Shown: in pieces, positions 42,962 through 51,085 of the stretch | How the letters are laid out: every line of letters starts with the position of its first letter | How positions within the stretch are numbered: position 1 is the first letter of the stretch | From: Gramella sp. Hel_I_59 | GTDB lineage: Bacteria > Bacteroidota > Bacteroidia > Flavobacteriales > Flavobacteriaceae | Assembly (NCBI RefSeq): GCF_006714895.1 | Contig: NZ_VFME01000001.1 | Coordinates: 3,100,001 to 3,164,000 of the forward strand | DNA: 64,000 nt | Direction of reading: 5' to 3' | Position numbers and translations under genes: made by a program | The notes under the pieces: generated by a model | What the model saw: only the letters and a program-made list of their open reading frames with translations | Told to the model about the DNA's origin: nothing | Database searches by the model: none

Positions 42962-43288
42962 TTAAACTTTTGGAGGATCTAAAAAGGAAAGAATAGGTTC
43001 TTCCACTGAGCTGTCAAAATGGACAAAGGCTTTTGATGGAATTTCCATAATCAAAGGTTTGAAATTTGAAGAACCAAAATCTACTGTGTGCACATGGCAG
43101 CAATGGCAACTACAAAAAGGAGGGCATAAATCCGCTACTTGGTCATGTGAATGATCTATATCTAAATTCTGGGTAGCAACCATAGTTACTTCTGAGCCAG
43201 AACTAACTTCTGAAGTATCACTGTCATTACAGGCTAATAAATTAAGCCCCAGTACATATAAAGATAATATGAATGCCATTATTTTCAC
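42962..43288 (-). CDS. Small Cys/His-rich lipoprotein-like protein (DUF6660-like)
   Basis: A 108-residue exported protein: signal MAFILSLYVLGLNLLACNDS with a lipobox-like LLAC, then a metal-binding-looking stretch, DIDHSHDQVADLCPPFCSCHCCHVH. It is the first gene before czcA and probably binds the exported metal in the periplasm or at a membrane. The start at 43288 lies almost on the predicted transcription start; the ATG at 43279 is an alternative. Similar short proteins precede czc operons in Bacteroidota. Confidence 0.75.
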   Translation of the reverse strand: MKIMAFILSLYVLGLNLLACNDSDTSEVSSGSEVTMVATQNLDIDHSHDQVADLCPPFCSCHCCHVHTVDFGSSNFKPLIMEIPSKAFVHFDSSVEEPILSFLDPPKV

Positions 43289-43292
43289 ATTA

Positions 43293-43327
43293 CAAAGATA
43301 ATTAAATAGGCATGCACAGGGTGTGCA
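43293..43327 (-). promoter_or_regulatory. Promoter box with overlapping palindrome for the metal operon
   Basis: The minus-strand -7 box TATCTTTG (43293-43300) matches TAnnTTTG exactly. A 6-3-6 palindrome TGCACAGGGTGTGCA (43313-43327) covers the region upstream, where a repressor would block RNA polymerase. Transcription should start only a few bases before the first ATG at 43288. A regulator from the tandem Fur-family pair is the obvious candidate binder. Confidence 0.6.
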
Positions 43328-43450
43328 AAAAGTATTGTAGCCATATAAATTTTAAATGGATGAAACCTCGAGTCCTTACTACATCAATTGAAAATTCAGG
43401 AAAAAACTAGTCATGAATATTCGTGAATAATTAAATACTAATAATTTTTG

Positions 43451-43474
43451 CCCCCTATTTAACCCCCCTGTTAA
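43451..43474. repeat. Integrase arm-type repeat, right end
   Basis: CCCCCTATTTAACCCCCCTG continues with TTAA. It matches 20087-20110 closely and in the same orientation, and lies 36 bp inside the right 22-bp attachment repeat. Confidence 0.6.
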
Positions 43475-43478
43475 AACA

Positions 43479-43512
43479 AAAAACCCTTAACTACAAGTAG
43501 TTAAGGGTTTTT
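43479..43512. terminator. Element-borne terminator for tRNA-Gln
   Basis: A perfect 16-bp stem AAAAACCCTTAACTAC/GTAGTTAAGGGTTTTT with a 2-nt loop works on both strands. It sits directly 3' of tRNA-Gln and differs in sequence from the hairpin at 19920-19949, which was the tRNA's chromosomal terminator. Confidence 0.9.
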
Positions 43513-43532
43513 CTTGTTGGCCTACTAGGGCT
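43511..43532. repeat. Right attachment site, in the tRNA-Gln 3' end
   Basis: The 22-bp repeat equals 19954-19975. Its positions 43517-43532 are the last 16 bases of the tRNA gene. Confidence 0.88.
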
Positions 43533-43589
43533 CGAACCTAGACTCTTCTGGACCAAAACCAGACGTGTTGCCAGTTACACCATAGGCCA
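43517..43589 (-). tRNA. tRNA-Gln (UUG)
   Basis: A 73-nt tRNA. The acceptor stem TGGCCTA pairs with TAGGCCA, the anticodon arm TCTGG-TTTTGGT-CCAGA has anticodon TTG (plus-strand 43554-43556), and the T-arm carries GGTTCGAGCCC. CCA is not encoded. It is intact and serves as the integration target of the element. Confidence 0.95.
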
Positions 43590-43738
43590 GTGCTTAAATG
43601 CGGATGCAAATTTAAGACAAAGTTTCTATCGCGCAAACTTTTTCAAAAAGAATTTCATTAAAATTTCAATTTTTTTCGGAAAGCATATTTTTTCTATTCA
43701 TTTCCAGACACTTCCAAAATATTCGCTTTTCCATTCCG

Positions 43739-43773
43739 TTTGTAAAGCATTCAGCATATTATTATTAAATTCG
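43739..43773 (+). promoter_or_regulatory. Candidate promoter for the DUF2723 gene
   Basis: TTTG at 43739-43742 and TAAATTCG at 43766-43773 (one mismatch to TAnnTTTG) are 23 bp apart, within the Bacteroidota range, and end 28 bp before the ATG at 43802. Confidence 0.45.
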
Positions 43774-43801
43774 CCCCTTCAGTAGAATTACACGAGTATT
43801 T

Positions 43802-46800
43802 ATGACAGATTTCAACTTTAGTAAGTGGAATAAGATCCTGGGATGGCTGGTTTTTCTTATTGCCCTCACCACCTATACACTTACTCTGGAACCAACGGCA
43901 AGTTTCTGGGATGCCGGTGAATATATTGCTACCTCTGCCAACCTGGAAGTTGGTCACCCACCGGGAGCTCCATTTTATCAAATGATGGGCGCATTTTTTG
44001 CCACTTTTGCGGCAGACAATACTCAGGTCGCCCTAATGATCAACTTTATGTCTGGTTTTGCCAGTGCCGTAGCCATCATGTTTATGTTCTGGTCTATCAG
44101 CTTACTGGTGCTAAAGATCGCCGGACCTCGAGAAACACTTACCGATGCTAAGAAAATAGCCGTTCTGGGTAGTGCCCTCGTTGGCTCACTTGCATTTACT
44201 TTTACCGACAGCTTCTGGTTTAATGCCGTGGAAGCCGAAGTATACGCCATGGCTGCCTGCTTTATGTCGGTTATGTTTTATTTAGGACTACTCTGGGAAC
44301 GGGATATGTTCACTCCGCGTGGAAATCGCTGGATCATTCTTATCTCCCTGGTAATCGGTCTCTCTTTTGGGGTTCACTTTATGGGTCTGTTAACCTTACC
44401 GGCTATCGGATTCCTTTATTTCTTTAAAAACTATAAGAAGGTTACCGTCAAGAACTTCATCATCGCCAACGTGGTCGTAGTAGCTGTTCTTATGTTTATC
44501 TTCAAACTGCTATTACCTTATACGCTTACTTTCTTTTCTGCTTCAGAATTGTTCTTTACCAATTCCCTGGGAATGCCTTTTAATACAGGAACAGCAATCG
44601 CTTTACTTGCCATCATCGCTATATTCTATTTCCTGATCAATATCACTCGCAAGCGTAACCTGTATCAGTACAACACACTACTGCTTTGTATACTATTTGT
44701 TCTAATCGGTTTCTCCAGCTGGGTAATGCTACCGGTTCGTAGTAATGCACCAACCGTGATTAATGAAAACAGCCCCGATAATGCCCGTGAGCTGCTAGCC
44801 TATTATAATCGTGAGCAATATGGGGAAACTCATCTATTCTACGGCCCTCAGTGGTCTGAGATGTATTCCGGACTTGATGAAAATAATCCTTATCGCGATG
44901 GAAAACCTCAATATGAAAAAGACGAGGAACTTGGAAAGTATGTGATCGTTAATGAATATAAGAACGCACGCCAGAACCTGGACGATGATCATAAAGCAGT
45001 GCTACCAAGAATGTGGAGTACTGAGCACGCCACCAATTACATGGAATTCACCGGTCCTCTGGAATTCACGATCAAACCAGAATTTCAAAGTGAAGAAAGA
45101 CTTATAAGTGCGATCAACGAATTCCGCACTCAGTTTTCCCGTGGTGAGAGGGATATGGAAGACTACCATAATTTCTTAAGACAGTTTAGCGATTACATCA
45201 ATGTAGAGAAACCCTCATTCTCATCAAACATCAGCTACTTTCTGGAGTATCAGGTTGGCTATATGTACTGGCGTTATTTTATGTGGAACTTCACTGGGAG
45301 ACAGGATGATATACAGGGAAAATTTGGAGATCTGCATGGAAACTGGATCAGCGGAATCGATTTTATTGATGAATGGCATATTGGTTCGCAAGAGAATTTA
45401 CCTTCAGATGTAAAAAATAACAAGGCTCGAAATACCTACTATTTCCTGCCGCTCTTACTCGGACTGATTGGACTCATTTTTCAGTTGAAAAGAGATCAGA
45501 AGAATTTCTGGGTGCTTATGGTGTTTTTCCTTTTTACTGGAATTGCACTGAAAGTTTACTTGAATGAAAGGCCTTTTGAACCAAGAGAACGGGACTATGC
45601 GCTCGTAGGATCCTTCTATGTTTTTGCGATCTGGATAGGCTTTGGAGTCTATGCGATCTTCGACAAACTTAAAGCTATGATTGGGCCTAAAATTCTGGCT
45701 CCGGTAGTGGTGATCGCAAGTTTACTTGCTGTGCCAATGCTTCTTGCTTCGGAAAACTGGGATGATCACGATCGTTCCGGCAGAGACACTGCACTAACCA
45801 TGGCCCGGATGTACCTGGATTCCATCGATGAAAATGCCATTATATTTACCATTGGTGATAATGATACATTTGCGCTCTGGTATGTTCAGCAAATTGAAAA
45901 ATACCGAACCGATGTACGTGTAATTAATACAAGTTTACTGGCAACCGACTGGTATATTGACCAGATGAAGCGAAAAGCTTTTGATAGTGATGCGATCCCG
46001 TCGCAATTACCGCAGGACTGGTATAACGGAAAGAACGATGCGATCTTCCTGCGCGAAGTAACCCAAGACACTGTGGGCATCAAAACCTGGATGAATTATA
46101 TTCAGAATGAAGATCCAAGAACCATGGCTGAATTACAAAGTGGGTCCATGATCAACACTTTCCCTTCTAAATATGTTCGAATTCCGGTAGACAAGCAAAA
46201 TGTACTGGACAATAATATCGTAGACCGTTCTGAAGCAAACGAGATCGTTGATCATATAGATATTGAGATTGGTGACCAGGTGCTTTACAAGAACAGGCTG
46301 TTGATGCTCGATATCATTGCCAACAACGATTGGAAACGTCCTATCTATTTTACCGGCGGAAGTTTTGGTGACGATGATTACCTATGGATGAAAGATTATC
46401 TTCAACTGGAAGGAGTTACTTATAAACTTGTACCTATTCAAACTCCTCTTGATCCCCGAAATCCTTTCGATATGGGTCGCGTGAATACAGAGAAGATGTA
46501 CAATATCGTGAAGAACTGGAACTGGGGAAATATGGGGTCTTCAGATATCTATCATGATCCTGAAACCCGTAAAAACTCTATTACCTATAGAAGCAACCTC
46601 GCAAGACTGACTGAGAATCTCCTTAATGAGGGCGATACTATACATGCTGAAGAGATCCTTGACCTGGGAATGCAACATATGCCGGTCGAGCATTATGAAT
46701 ATTATACATTACTGGAACCTTTTATTACCGGTTACTACGAAGTTAATAAACCTCAGAAAGCTCGTGAGATCTGGGAGAAAGTGACTAAGAAATATCAGGA

Positions 46801-47110
46801 GAATCTAGAATTTTATAGTAGCTGGGAAGTAGAACGTCAATACAGATACGCTGATGAGATCATCACAGATATGGAACGTTACCGCGGCCTGGTTGACATT
46901 ATGATGGTTTATGAGGATCGTGAGACGGCCAGAGTGAAAGCTGAAGAATTCAATACCTATCTAAAAAAGTTCAGGCATTTCTATCGTGAAGATGAAGAAA
47001 TAGATGCCGAAGCAAAATCTCCGCAACAGGAGATACTGGAAGCACTTGATGGCGCAACTCCCATAGGGCAACCGGACGATTCGGTTTCGCTGCAAAGTGA
47101 TCAGCAATAA
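43802..47110 (+). CDS. DUF2723 membrane protein (GT117 family)
   Basis: An 1102-residue protein. The first 650 residues hold about a dozen membrane segments, with PTASFWDAGEYIATSANLEVGHPPGAPFYQ at 28-57, the block that defines DUF2723, followed by a soluble C-terminal part with TPR-like helices. The family is assigned to glycosyltransferase family GT117. It is related to the human O-mannosyltransferase TMEM260, so a role in adding sugar to exported proteins is likely. A terminator follows. Confidence 0.9.
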   Translation: MTDFNFSKWNKILGWLVFLIALTTYTLTLEPTASFWDAGEYIATSANLEVGHPPGAPFYQMMGAFFATFAADNTQVALMINFMSGFASAVAIMFMFWSISLLVLKIAGPRETLTDAKKIAVLGSALVGSLAFTFTDSFWFNAVEAEVYAMAACFMSVMFYLGLLWERDMFTPRGNRWIILISLVIGLSFGVHFMGLLTLPAIGFLYFFKNYKKVTVKNFIIANVVVVAVLMFIFKLLLPYTLTFFSASELFFTNSLGMPFNTGTAIALLAIIAIFYFLINITRKRNLYQYNTLLLCILFVLIGFSSWVMLPVRSNAPTVINENSPDNARELLAYYNREQYGETHLFYGPQWSEMYSGLDENNPYRDGKPQYEKDEELGKYVIVNEYKNARQNLDDDHKAVLPRMWSTEHATNYMEFTGPLEFTIKPEFQSEERLISAINEFRTQFSRGERDMEDYHNFLRQFSDYINVEKPSFSSNISYFLEYQVGYMYWRYFMWNFTGRQDDIQGKFGDLHGNWISGIDFIDEWHIGSQENLPSDVKNNKARNTYYFLPLLLGLIGLIFQLKRDQKNFWVLMVFFLFTGIALKVYLNERPFEPRERDYALVGSFYVFAIWIGFGVYAIFDKLKAMIGPKILAPVVVIASLLAVPMLLASENWDDHDRSGRDTALTMARMYLDSIDENAIIFTIGDNDTFALWYVQQIEKYRTDVRVINTSLLATDWYIDQMKRKAFDSDAIPSQLPQDWYNGKNDAIFLREVTQDTVGIKTWMNYIQNEDPRTMAELQSGSMINTFPSKYVRIPVDKQNVLDNNIVDRSEANEIVDHIDIEIGDQVLYKNRLLMLDIIANNDWKRPIYFTGGSFGDDDYLWMKDYLQLEGVTYKLVPIQTPLDPRNPFDMGRVNTEKMYNIVKNWNWGNMGSSDIYHDPETRKNSITYRSNLARLTENLLNEGDTIHAEEILDLGMQHMPVEHYEYYTLLEPFITGYYEVNKPQKAREIWEKVTKKYQENLEFYSSWEVERQYRYADEIITDMERYRGLVDIMMVYEDRETARVKAEEFNTYLKKFRHFYREDEEIDAEAKSPQQEILEALDGATPIGQPDDSVSLQSDQQ

Positions 47111-47114
47111 AATT

Positions 47115-47142
47115 AAACCCGGCCAATTGCGCCGGGTTTTTT
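47115..47142 (+). terminator. Terminator after the DUF2723 gene
   Basis: The stem AAACCCGGC/GCCGGGTTT with a 7-nt loop is followed by six T, and lies just ahead of the next gene's start at 47157. Confidence 0.85.
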
Positions 47143-47156
47143 ATTTTTGAATATTG

Positions 47157-47816
47157 ATGAGTTTATTCCTGCCTAAATATCCTTCAGTCCTGAAACTTCT
47201 TTATCCAAAACGCATTTCCAGGATAAAGGATAATAATGCTATCTATCTGACTTTCGATGACGGCCCAATCCCAGAGATCACTCCATGGGTACTGAATCTG
47301 TTGGAACAGTATTCAGCAAAGGCTACCTTTTTCTGTATTGGTGAGAATGTTCAAAAGTACCCGGAAATCTTCCGAAGTATTTTAGAAAAAGGACACTGTG
47401 TGGGAAATCACACGTATAATCACCTTAACGGTTGGAAAACTAGTAAAGCCGTGTATATCGAGAATACCGAGAAAACTCAGCAGGTATTTACTGCTAATAA
47501 ATTCTTTCCAGAGACAAAGTTTTTCAGACCGCCCTATGGTAAGATCTTGAATGCCCAGGCACGTGAACTTGTGGAACAAGATTATAAAATTGTGATGTGG
47601 GATGTAATAAGTGGTGATTATGACCACAGTATTTCAGCAGAAAAGTGCTACCGGAATGTAATAAATAATGCTGTTGCTGGAAGTACGATCGTCTTCCATG
47701 ATTCAGAAAAAGCATTTAAAAACCTCAGGGAAGTATTACCCAGAGTGATGAGATATTATGCTGAAAAAGGCTTCACTTTCAAAAGTCTTACTGATGCTCC
47801 TTTAAAAGACCAATAA
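47157..47816 (+). CDS. Polysaccharide deacetylase (NodB fold)
   Basis: A 219-residue NodB-type deacetylase: the metal and base motif YLTFDDGPIPEITPWVL (around 28-44), the zinc motif GNHTYNHLNGW and the FFRPPYGK loop are intact. It probably removes N- or O-acetyl groups from a cell-envelope glycan. The ATG at 47157 is chosen over a TTG one codon earlier. Its 3' end overlaps that of the thioredoxin gene by 29 bp on opposite strands. Confidence 0.92.
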   Translation: MSLFLPKYPSVLKLLYPKRISRIKDNNAIYLTFDDGPIPEITPWVLNLLEQYSAKATFFCIGENVQKYPEIFRSILEKGHCVGNHTYNHLNGWKTSKAVYIENTEKTQQVFTANKFFPETKFFRPPYGKILNAQARELVEQDYKIVMWDVISGDYDHSISAEKCYRNVINNAVAGSTIVFHDSEKAFKNLREVLPRVMRYYAEKGFTFKSLTDAPLKDQ

Positions 47817-48084
47817 GCGTATTTGCATTTTGCTCACCGCTCTGGCGCCATTTCATTTCACCATCCCTGTAGATCATAAGCGTTGGCAAACCCTTTACTC
47901 TTAAGGCCTCAGCAAGCTGAGAATTCTTATCCACATCGATCTTTATGACCTTGGCTTTATCACCTAAAGCGGCCGCGACATCACGTAATACCGGATGCAT
48001 GGCTTCGGAAGCTTCGCTCCATTCAGCATAAAAATCCAGAAGTACCGGAATGTTCAGATCTACTAGTTCACCAAACTTTGACAT
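47788..48084 (-). CDS. Thioredoxin-like protein
   Basis: A 98-residue thioredoxin-fold protein. The usual WCGPC active site is replaced by EWSEASEAM, with no Cys pair, so it cannot act as a dithiol reductase. The fold blocks VLLDFYAEW, KVIKIDVDKNSQLAEALRVKGLPTLMIYRDGE and the cis-Pro are kept. It might be a chaperone or binding protein. A -7 promoter box lies 50 bp upstream. Confidence 0.85.
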   Translation of the reverse strand: MSKFGELVDLNIPVLLDFYAEWSEASEAMHPVLRDVAAALGDKAKVIKIDVDKNSQLAEALRVKGLPTLMIYRDGEMKWRQSGEQNANTLIGLLKEHQ

Positions 48085-48133
48085 AATTCAGTATTTATTT
48101 TTTCGGTTATTTACCGTGTTCGCCAGCTATAAT

Positions 48134-48141
48134 CAAATATA
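48134..48141 (-). promoter_or_regulatory. Candidate -7 box for the thioredoxin-like gene
   Basis: The minus-strand TATATTTG matches TAnnTTTG and lies 50 bp before the ATG. Confidence 0.45.
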
Positions 48142-48155
48142 GGAAATTCTTTGTA

Positions 48156-49382
48156 TTAAGCTGGTTTAGGTCCTTTTTTCAGTTCGATGACGCTAATTTC
48201 GGGCCATATTCCTATTCTACCAGGATATGCCAGAAATCCGAATCCTCTATTTACATTAATATAGCGTCCTGCTTCTTCGTAAATTCCAGCCCAGTGCTTG
48301 TAACGATATTGCACAGGACTCCACTTTAACCAACCCGGAATCTCGATCCCAAATTGCATCCCGTGAGTATGGCCGCTAAGCGTTAAATGATAATGTTTTT
48401 CATCTTTCTTAACCTCTTCTTCCCAGTGAGACGGATCGTGGCTAAGTAATACTTTAAAATCTTTACTGGAGAGTCCGTTTCCGGCCTTTTGAAGATCACC
48501 GGCTTTTTTGAATCCGCCAATTCCCCAATTCTCTACTCCTACCAGCGCTATCTTTTGTCCGTTTCTCTCGATAAGACTGTGTTCGTTCAGCATTAACTTC
48601 CAGCCCATTTCTGCATGAGTATCCCTTAGGCGTTGTAAATTCTGCTTTTTTGCTTCCGGACTTTCCCACTGCGTATAATCTCCGTAGTCATGATTTCCGA
48701 GGATAGAATATACACCGTCCCTGGCATTTACCTGCGAGAACACGTCTTTCCAGTTCTCCATTTCCGAAGCTTTATTATTCACAAGATCTCCGGTGAAAAC
48801 CACCAGATCACTTTCCTGCTCTTTCAAAAGATCAACACCATACTGTATCTTTTCTTTATTATCGAAACTTCCACTATGCACATCACTAATCTGGCTGATG
48901 GTATAACCATCAAAAGACTCGGGAAGGTCATCGAAATAAAGTGTATATCGCAACACCCTGAAGTTGTACCGACCTTTTACCATTCCGTATAACAAACCAG
49001 CAAAAGGAATTGCCGCAAGGCCCAAAGCCACTGTACTTATAAATTTTCTTCTTGATGGAATAGAAAAACTTTCTGAAGAGCCGAATAATTTTTGAAAACC
49101 TGCAAATGGAAGTCTTAGAAAATCTTCTCCTAGCAGAACTAAAGCAAGTACAATTTTCGCTACAAAGAATGCAAGAAAAATACCTATCGCGTAACCCCTG
49201 CCACCTCCAAAACCATCATTAGGATTAGGCTGATTAAATTGATAGAAAAGATTAGCAATCACAACGATCGAGATCAGGAAATAGAACGAGGCAACCCATA
49301 CATTCTTTGAAAATACCCGTAAAGCCTGAAAAGCGTAAAGATCTACGATAATGTAGATAACGGCAAGAATCAACCAGCGCAT
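48156..49382 (-). CDS. Membrane-anchored metallophosphoesterase
   Basis: 408 residues: four N-terminal membrane segments and a further hydrophobic stretch (about 112-132, after SRRKFIS), then a calcineurin-like phosphoesterase domain with QISDVHSG, TGDLVNNK, LGNHDYGD and LSGHTHGMQFG. All metal-binding motifs are present. Related proteins (YkuE, LpxG) cleave lipid pyrophosphates, so a role in envelope lipid metabolism is possible, but substrate is not known. Confidence 0.9.
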   Translation of the reverse strand: MRWLILAVIYIIVDLYAFQALRVFSKNVWVASFYFLISIVVIANLFYQFNQPNPNDGFGGGRGYAIGIFLAFFVAKIVLALVLLGEDFLRLPFAGFQKLFGSSESFSIPSRRKFISTVALGLAAIPFAGLLYGMVKGRYNFRVLRYTLYFDDLPESFDGYTISQISDVHSGSFDNKEKIQYGVDLLKEQESDLVVFTGDLVNNKASEMENWKDVFSQVNARDGVYSILGNHDYGDYTQWESPEAKKQNLQRLRDTHAEMGWKLMLNEHSLIERNGQKIALVGVENWGIGGFKKAGDLQKAGNGLSSKDFKVLLSHDPSHWEEEVKKDEKHYHLTLSGHTHGMQFGIEIPGWLKWSPVQYRYKHWAGIYEEAGRYINVNRGFGFLAYPGRIGIWPEISVIELKKGPKPA

Positions 49383-49506
49383 TAAGTAGTTTTTTGCGAA
49401 GATATTGGGAATCCCGTGGTTGCCACAGATTTTTAGTTCAATTTAACTAATAAAGACAAAGGCAGAATAAATGAATATCCTACCTCTGTCCAACAAACTA
49501 TTAAAT

Positions 49507-50277
49507 TTACTGTGCGCTCCAGCCACCATCGAGCACGTAGGCTGATCCTGTAATTGCTGAAGAGTCTTCCTTCGCTAAAAAAAGGGCTAATTCTGCGATC
49601 TTTTTTTCAGGGATAAATTCTTTGACAGCCTGCTTCTTAAGCATTACCTGTTTTACTACCTCCTCTTCGGTAAGACCATGAGCTTTCGCCTGATCCTTTA
49701 TCTGTCCTTCCACCAAAGGGGTTTTTACGTAACCAGGGCAAATAGCATTACAGGTAATATTATGACCTGCACCTTCCAGACCCAGTACTTTCGTTAAACC
49801 AATAACTCCATGTTTTGCAGAGACATAAGCCGACTTATATTCTGAAGCCCGGATGCCGTGTACAGAGGAAATATTGATGATTCTGCCAAATCTATTGTTT
49901 TTCATAGAAGGCCAGACAGCTCTGGAAGCAACAAACACAGAGCTCAGGTTGATGGCTATGATGTCATTCCATTTATCCAGTGGGAACTCCTCTACCTTGG
50001 AAACATATTGAATTCCGGCATTATTTACGAGTATATCGATCTTTCCAAACTCATTTATAGTTGTTGCAATAAGTTCATTAATAGCCTCCTGATCCTTCAG
50101 GTTGGCATTGGAAAAATTTGTTCTTACTGAATTTTCTTCGCCAATTTTACTGGCTATTTCTGAGCCGTTCGATTCCAGTCCATGAAACATAATATCGTAC
50201 CCAGCTTCAGCAAATGCAATAGCAATAGACTTACCAATTCCGCTGGTACTTCCGGTTATCAAAGCTACTCTGTTCAT
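49507..50277 (-). CDS. 3-Hydroxybutyrate dehydrogenase
   Basis: A 256-residue short-chain dehydrogenase that oxidises 3-hydroxybutyrate to acetoacetate with NAD. Seen: ALITGSTSGIGKSIAIAF (5-22), NNAGIQYVSKVEEFP, the catalytic Ser-Tyr-Lys in INISSVHGIRASEYKSAYVSAKHG, and CPGYVKTPLVEGQI, which is typical of this dehydrogenase. The ATG overlaps the upstream hydrolase stop by 4 bp. It ends the seven-gene operon starting at 59029. Confidence 0.9.
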   Translation of the reverse strand: MNRVALITGSTSGIGKSIAIAFAEAGYDIMFHGLESNGSEIASKIGEENSVRTNFSNANLKDQEAINELIATTINEFGKIDILVNNAGIQYVSKVEEFPLDKWNDIIAINLSSVFVASRAVWPSMKNNRFGRIINISSVHGIRASEYKSAYVSAKHGVIGLTKVLGLEGAGHNITCNAICPGYVKTPLVEGQIKDQAKAHGLTEEEVVKQVMLKKQAVKEFIPEKKIAELALFLAKEDSSAITGSAYVLDGGWSAQ

Positions 50278-51065
50278 GATCTAAAAAATTTTAGAAGTGC
50301 TTTATTGAAGTTTTCTGGCTGATCCATGGTTACTCCATGCCTGGAATCATTGATTACTTCCAGTTTTGCATTTTTCATTTCTGAAGTATAAGATTGCTTT
50401 AAAGTTACCGGTGTATAATCAAGTTCTGAAGCAACCACCAAAGTTGGTGTATCTATAGTTCTGATCTTATCTCCAATTCCCCATTCCATAAGTGTGATAA
50501 AAGAATTGTAATAAGCATCCAGATCATTCTTTTTTGCTCTCGAATAAAAAGCTGTTCTCAGATCTTCCTGATCCTTTTCAGGAAACATACCTATAGCTAC
50601 TTTCTCTGCCATGGCTTCCATGCCCTGGGACCTCAACATTTCAGTTCGCTCTGCGATCATTTGCTCTCCCATCTCTCCCAGCGCATTAAAATCTGGCGCG
50701 GTATTTACAATGACCATTTTTGAAATTCTATCGCTGATTCTGGTTGCCATTTCAAAAGCGATCGCACCACCCATTGAAAAACCTACTACTATGCAATCTG
50801 CTATCTTCAATCTATCCAACAGCAGCTTCATATCTTCTGCACATTTCTGAACTCCGTAATCCTCTTTTAGCCTAGGTTTTGAAGAGTTTCCATGTCCTCG
50901 AAGATCTGGCGCTATAACTCTGAATTCTTCTGAAAATAATTGCTTCTGAAGATCCCAATCTGCCTTTGTGGATCCCAATCCGTGAAGAAGAAGAATTACT
51001 TCTCCTTCTCCCCGATCAAGATATTCAAGGCTAATCCCGTTTTCTAATTCTGCTTTACAGATCAT
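50274..51065 (-). CDS. Cytoplasmic alpha/beta hydrolase
   Basis: 263 residues, no signal peptide. The oxyanion block LLLHGLGSTKADW, nucleophile elbow VGFSMGGAIAFE (Ser near 97), an Asp in LVVASELDYTPV and His in DSRHGVTMDQP form the triad. It may hydrolyse 3-hydroxybutyrate dimers or lactone-like esters inside the cell, given the dehydrogenase that overlaps it. It starts 20 bp after the TonB receptor. Confidence 0.85.
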   Translation of the reverse strand: MICKAELENGISLEYLDRGEGEVILLLHGLGSTKADWDLQKQLFSEEFRVIAPDLRGHGNSSKPRLKEDYGVQKCAEDMKLLLDRLKIADCIVVGFSMGGAIAFEMATRISDRISKMVIVNTAPDFNALGEMGEQMIAERTEMLRSQGMEAMAEKVAIGMFPEKDQEDLRTAFYSRAKKNDLDAYYNSFITLMEWGIGDKIRTIDTPTLVVASELDYTPVTLKQSYTSEMKNAKLEVINDSRHGVTMDQPENFNKALLKFFRS

Positions 51066-51085
51066 CTGTTATACAGGATTTTATC

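Larger units (their letters stand above)
19954..43532. mobile_element. Integrative mobilizable element in tRNA-Gln, with defence and metal-efflux cargo
   Basis: A 22-bp direct repeat bounds the element (19954-19975 and 43511-43532; core CTTGTTGGCCTACTAGGGCT). The right copy is the 3' end of an intact tRNA-Gln. Inside are a tyrosine integrase next to the left end, an HTH protein, replication proteins, MobC and relaxase, but no type IV secretion genes, so it would be mobilised by a helper rather than being self-conjugative. Cargo: a PD-(D/E)XK-like protein, a Gabija-like pair and a large metal-efflux operon. Length between equivalent repeat positions is 23,557 bp. Confidence 0.88.
43289..43801. 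other. Intergenic region at the right end of the element
   Basis: Between the metal operon and the DUF2723 gene this stretch holds the operon promoter, an arm-type repeat (43451-43474), a terminator (43479-43512), the right attachment repeat, tRNA-Gln and a candidate promoter at 43739-43773. No protein gene is seen. Confidence 0.8.

Noticed and set aside
47788..48084. Active thioredoxin
   Set aside because: The active-site Cys pair is missing (EWSEASEAM), so only the fold is claimed.
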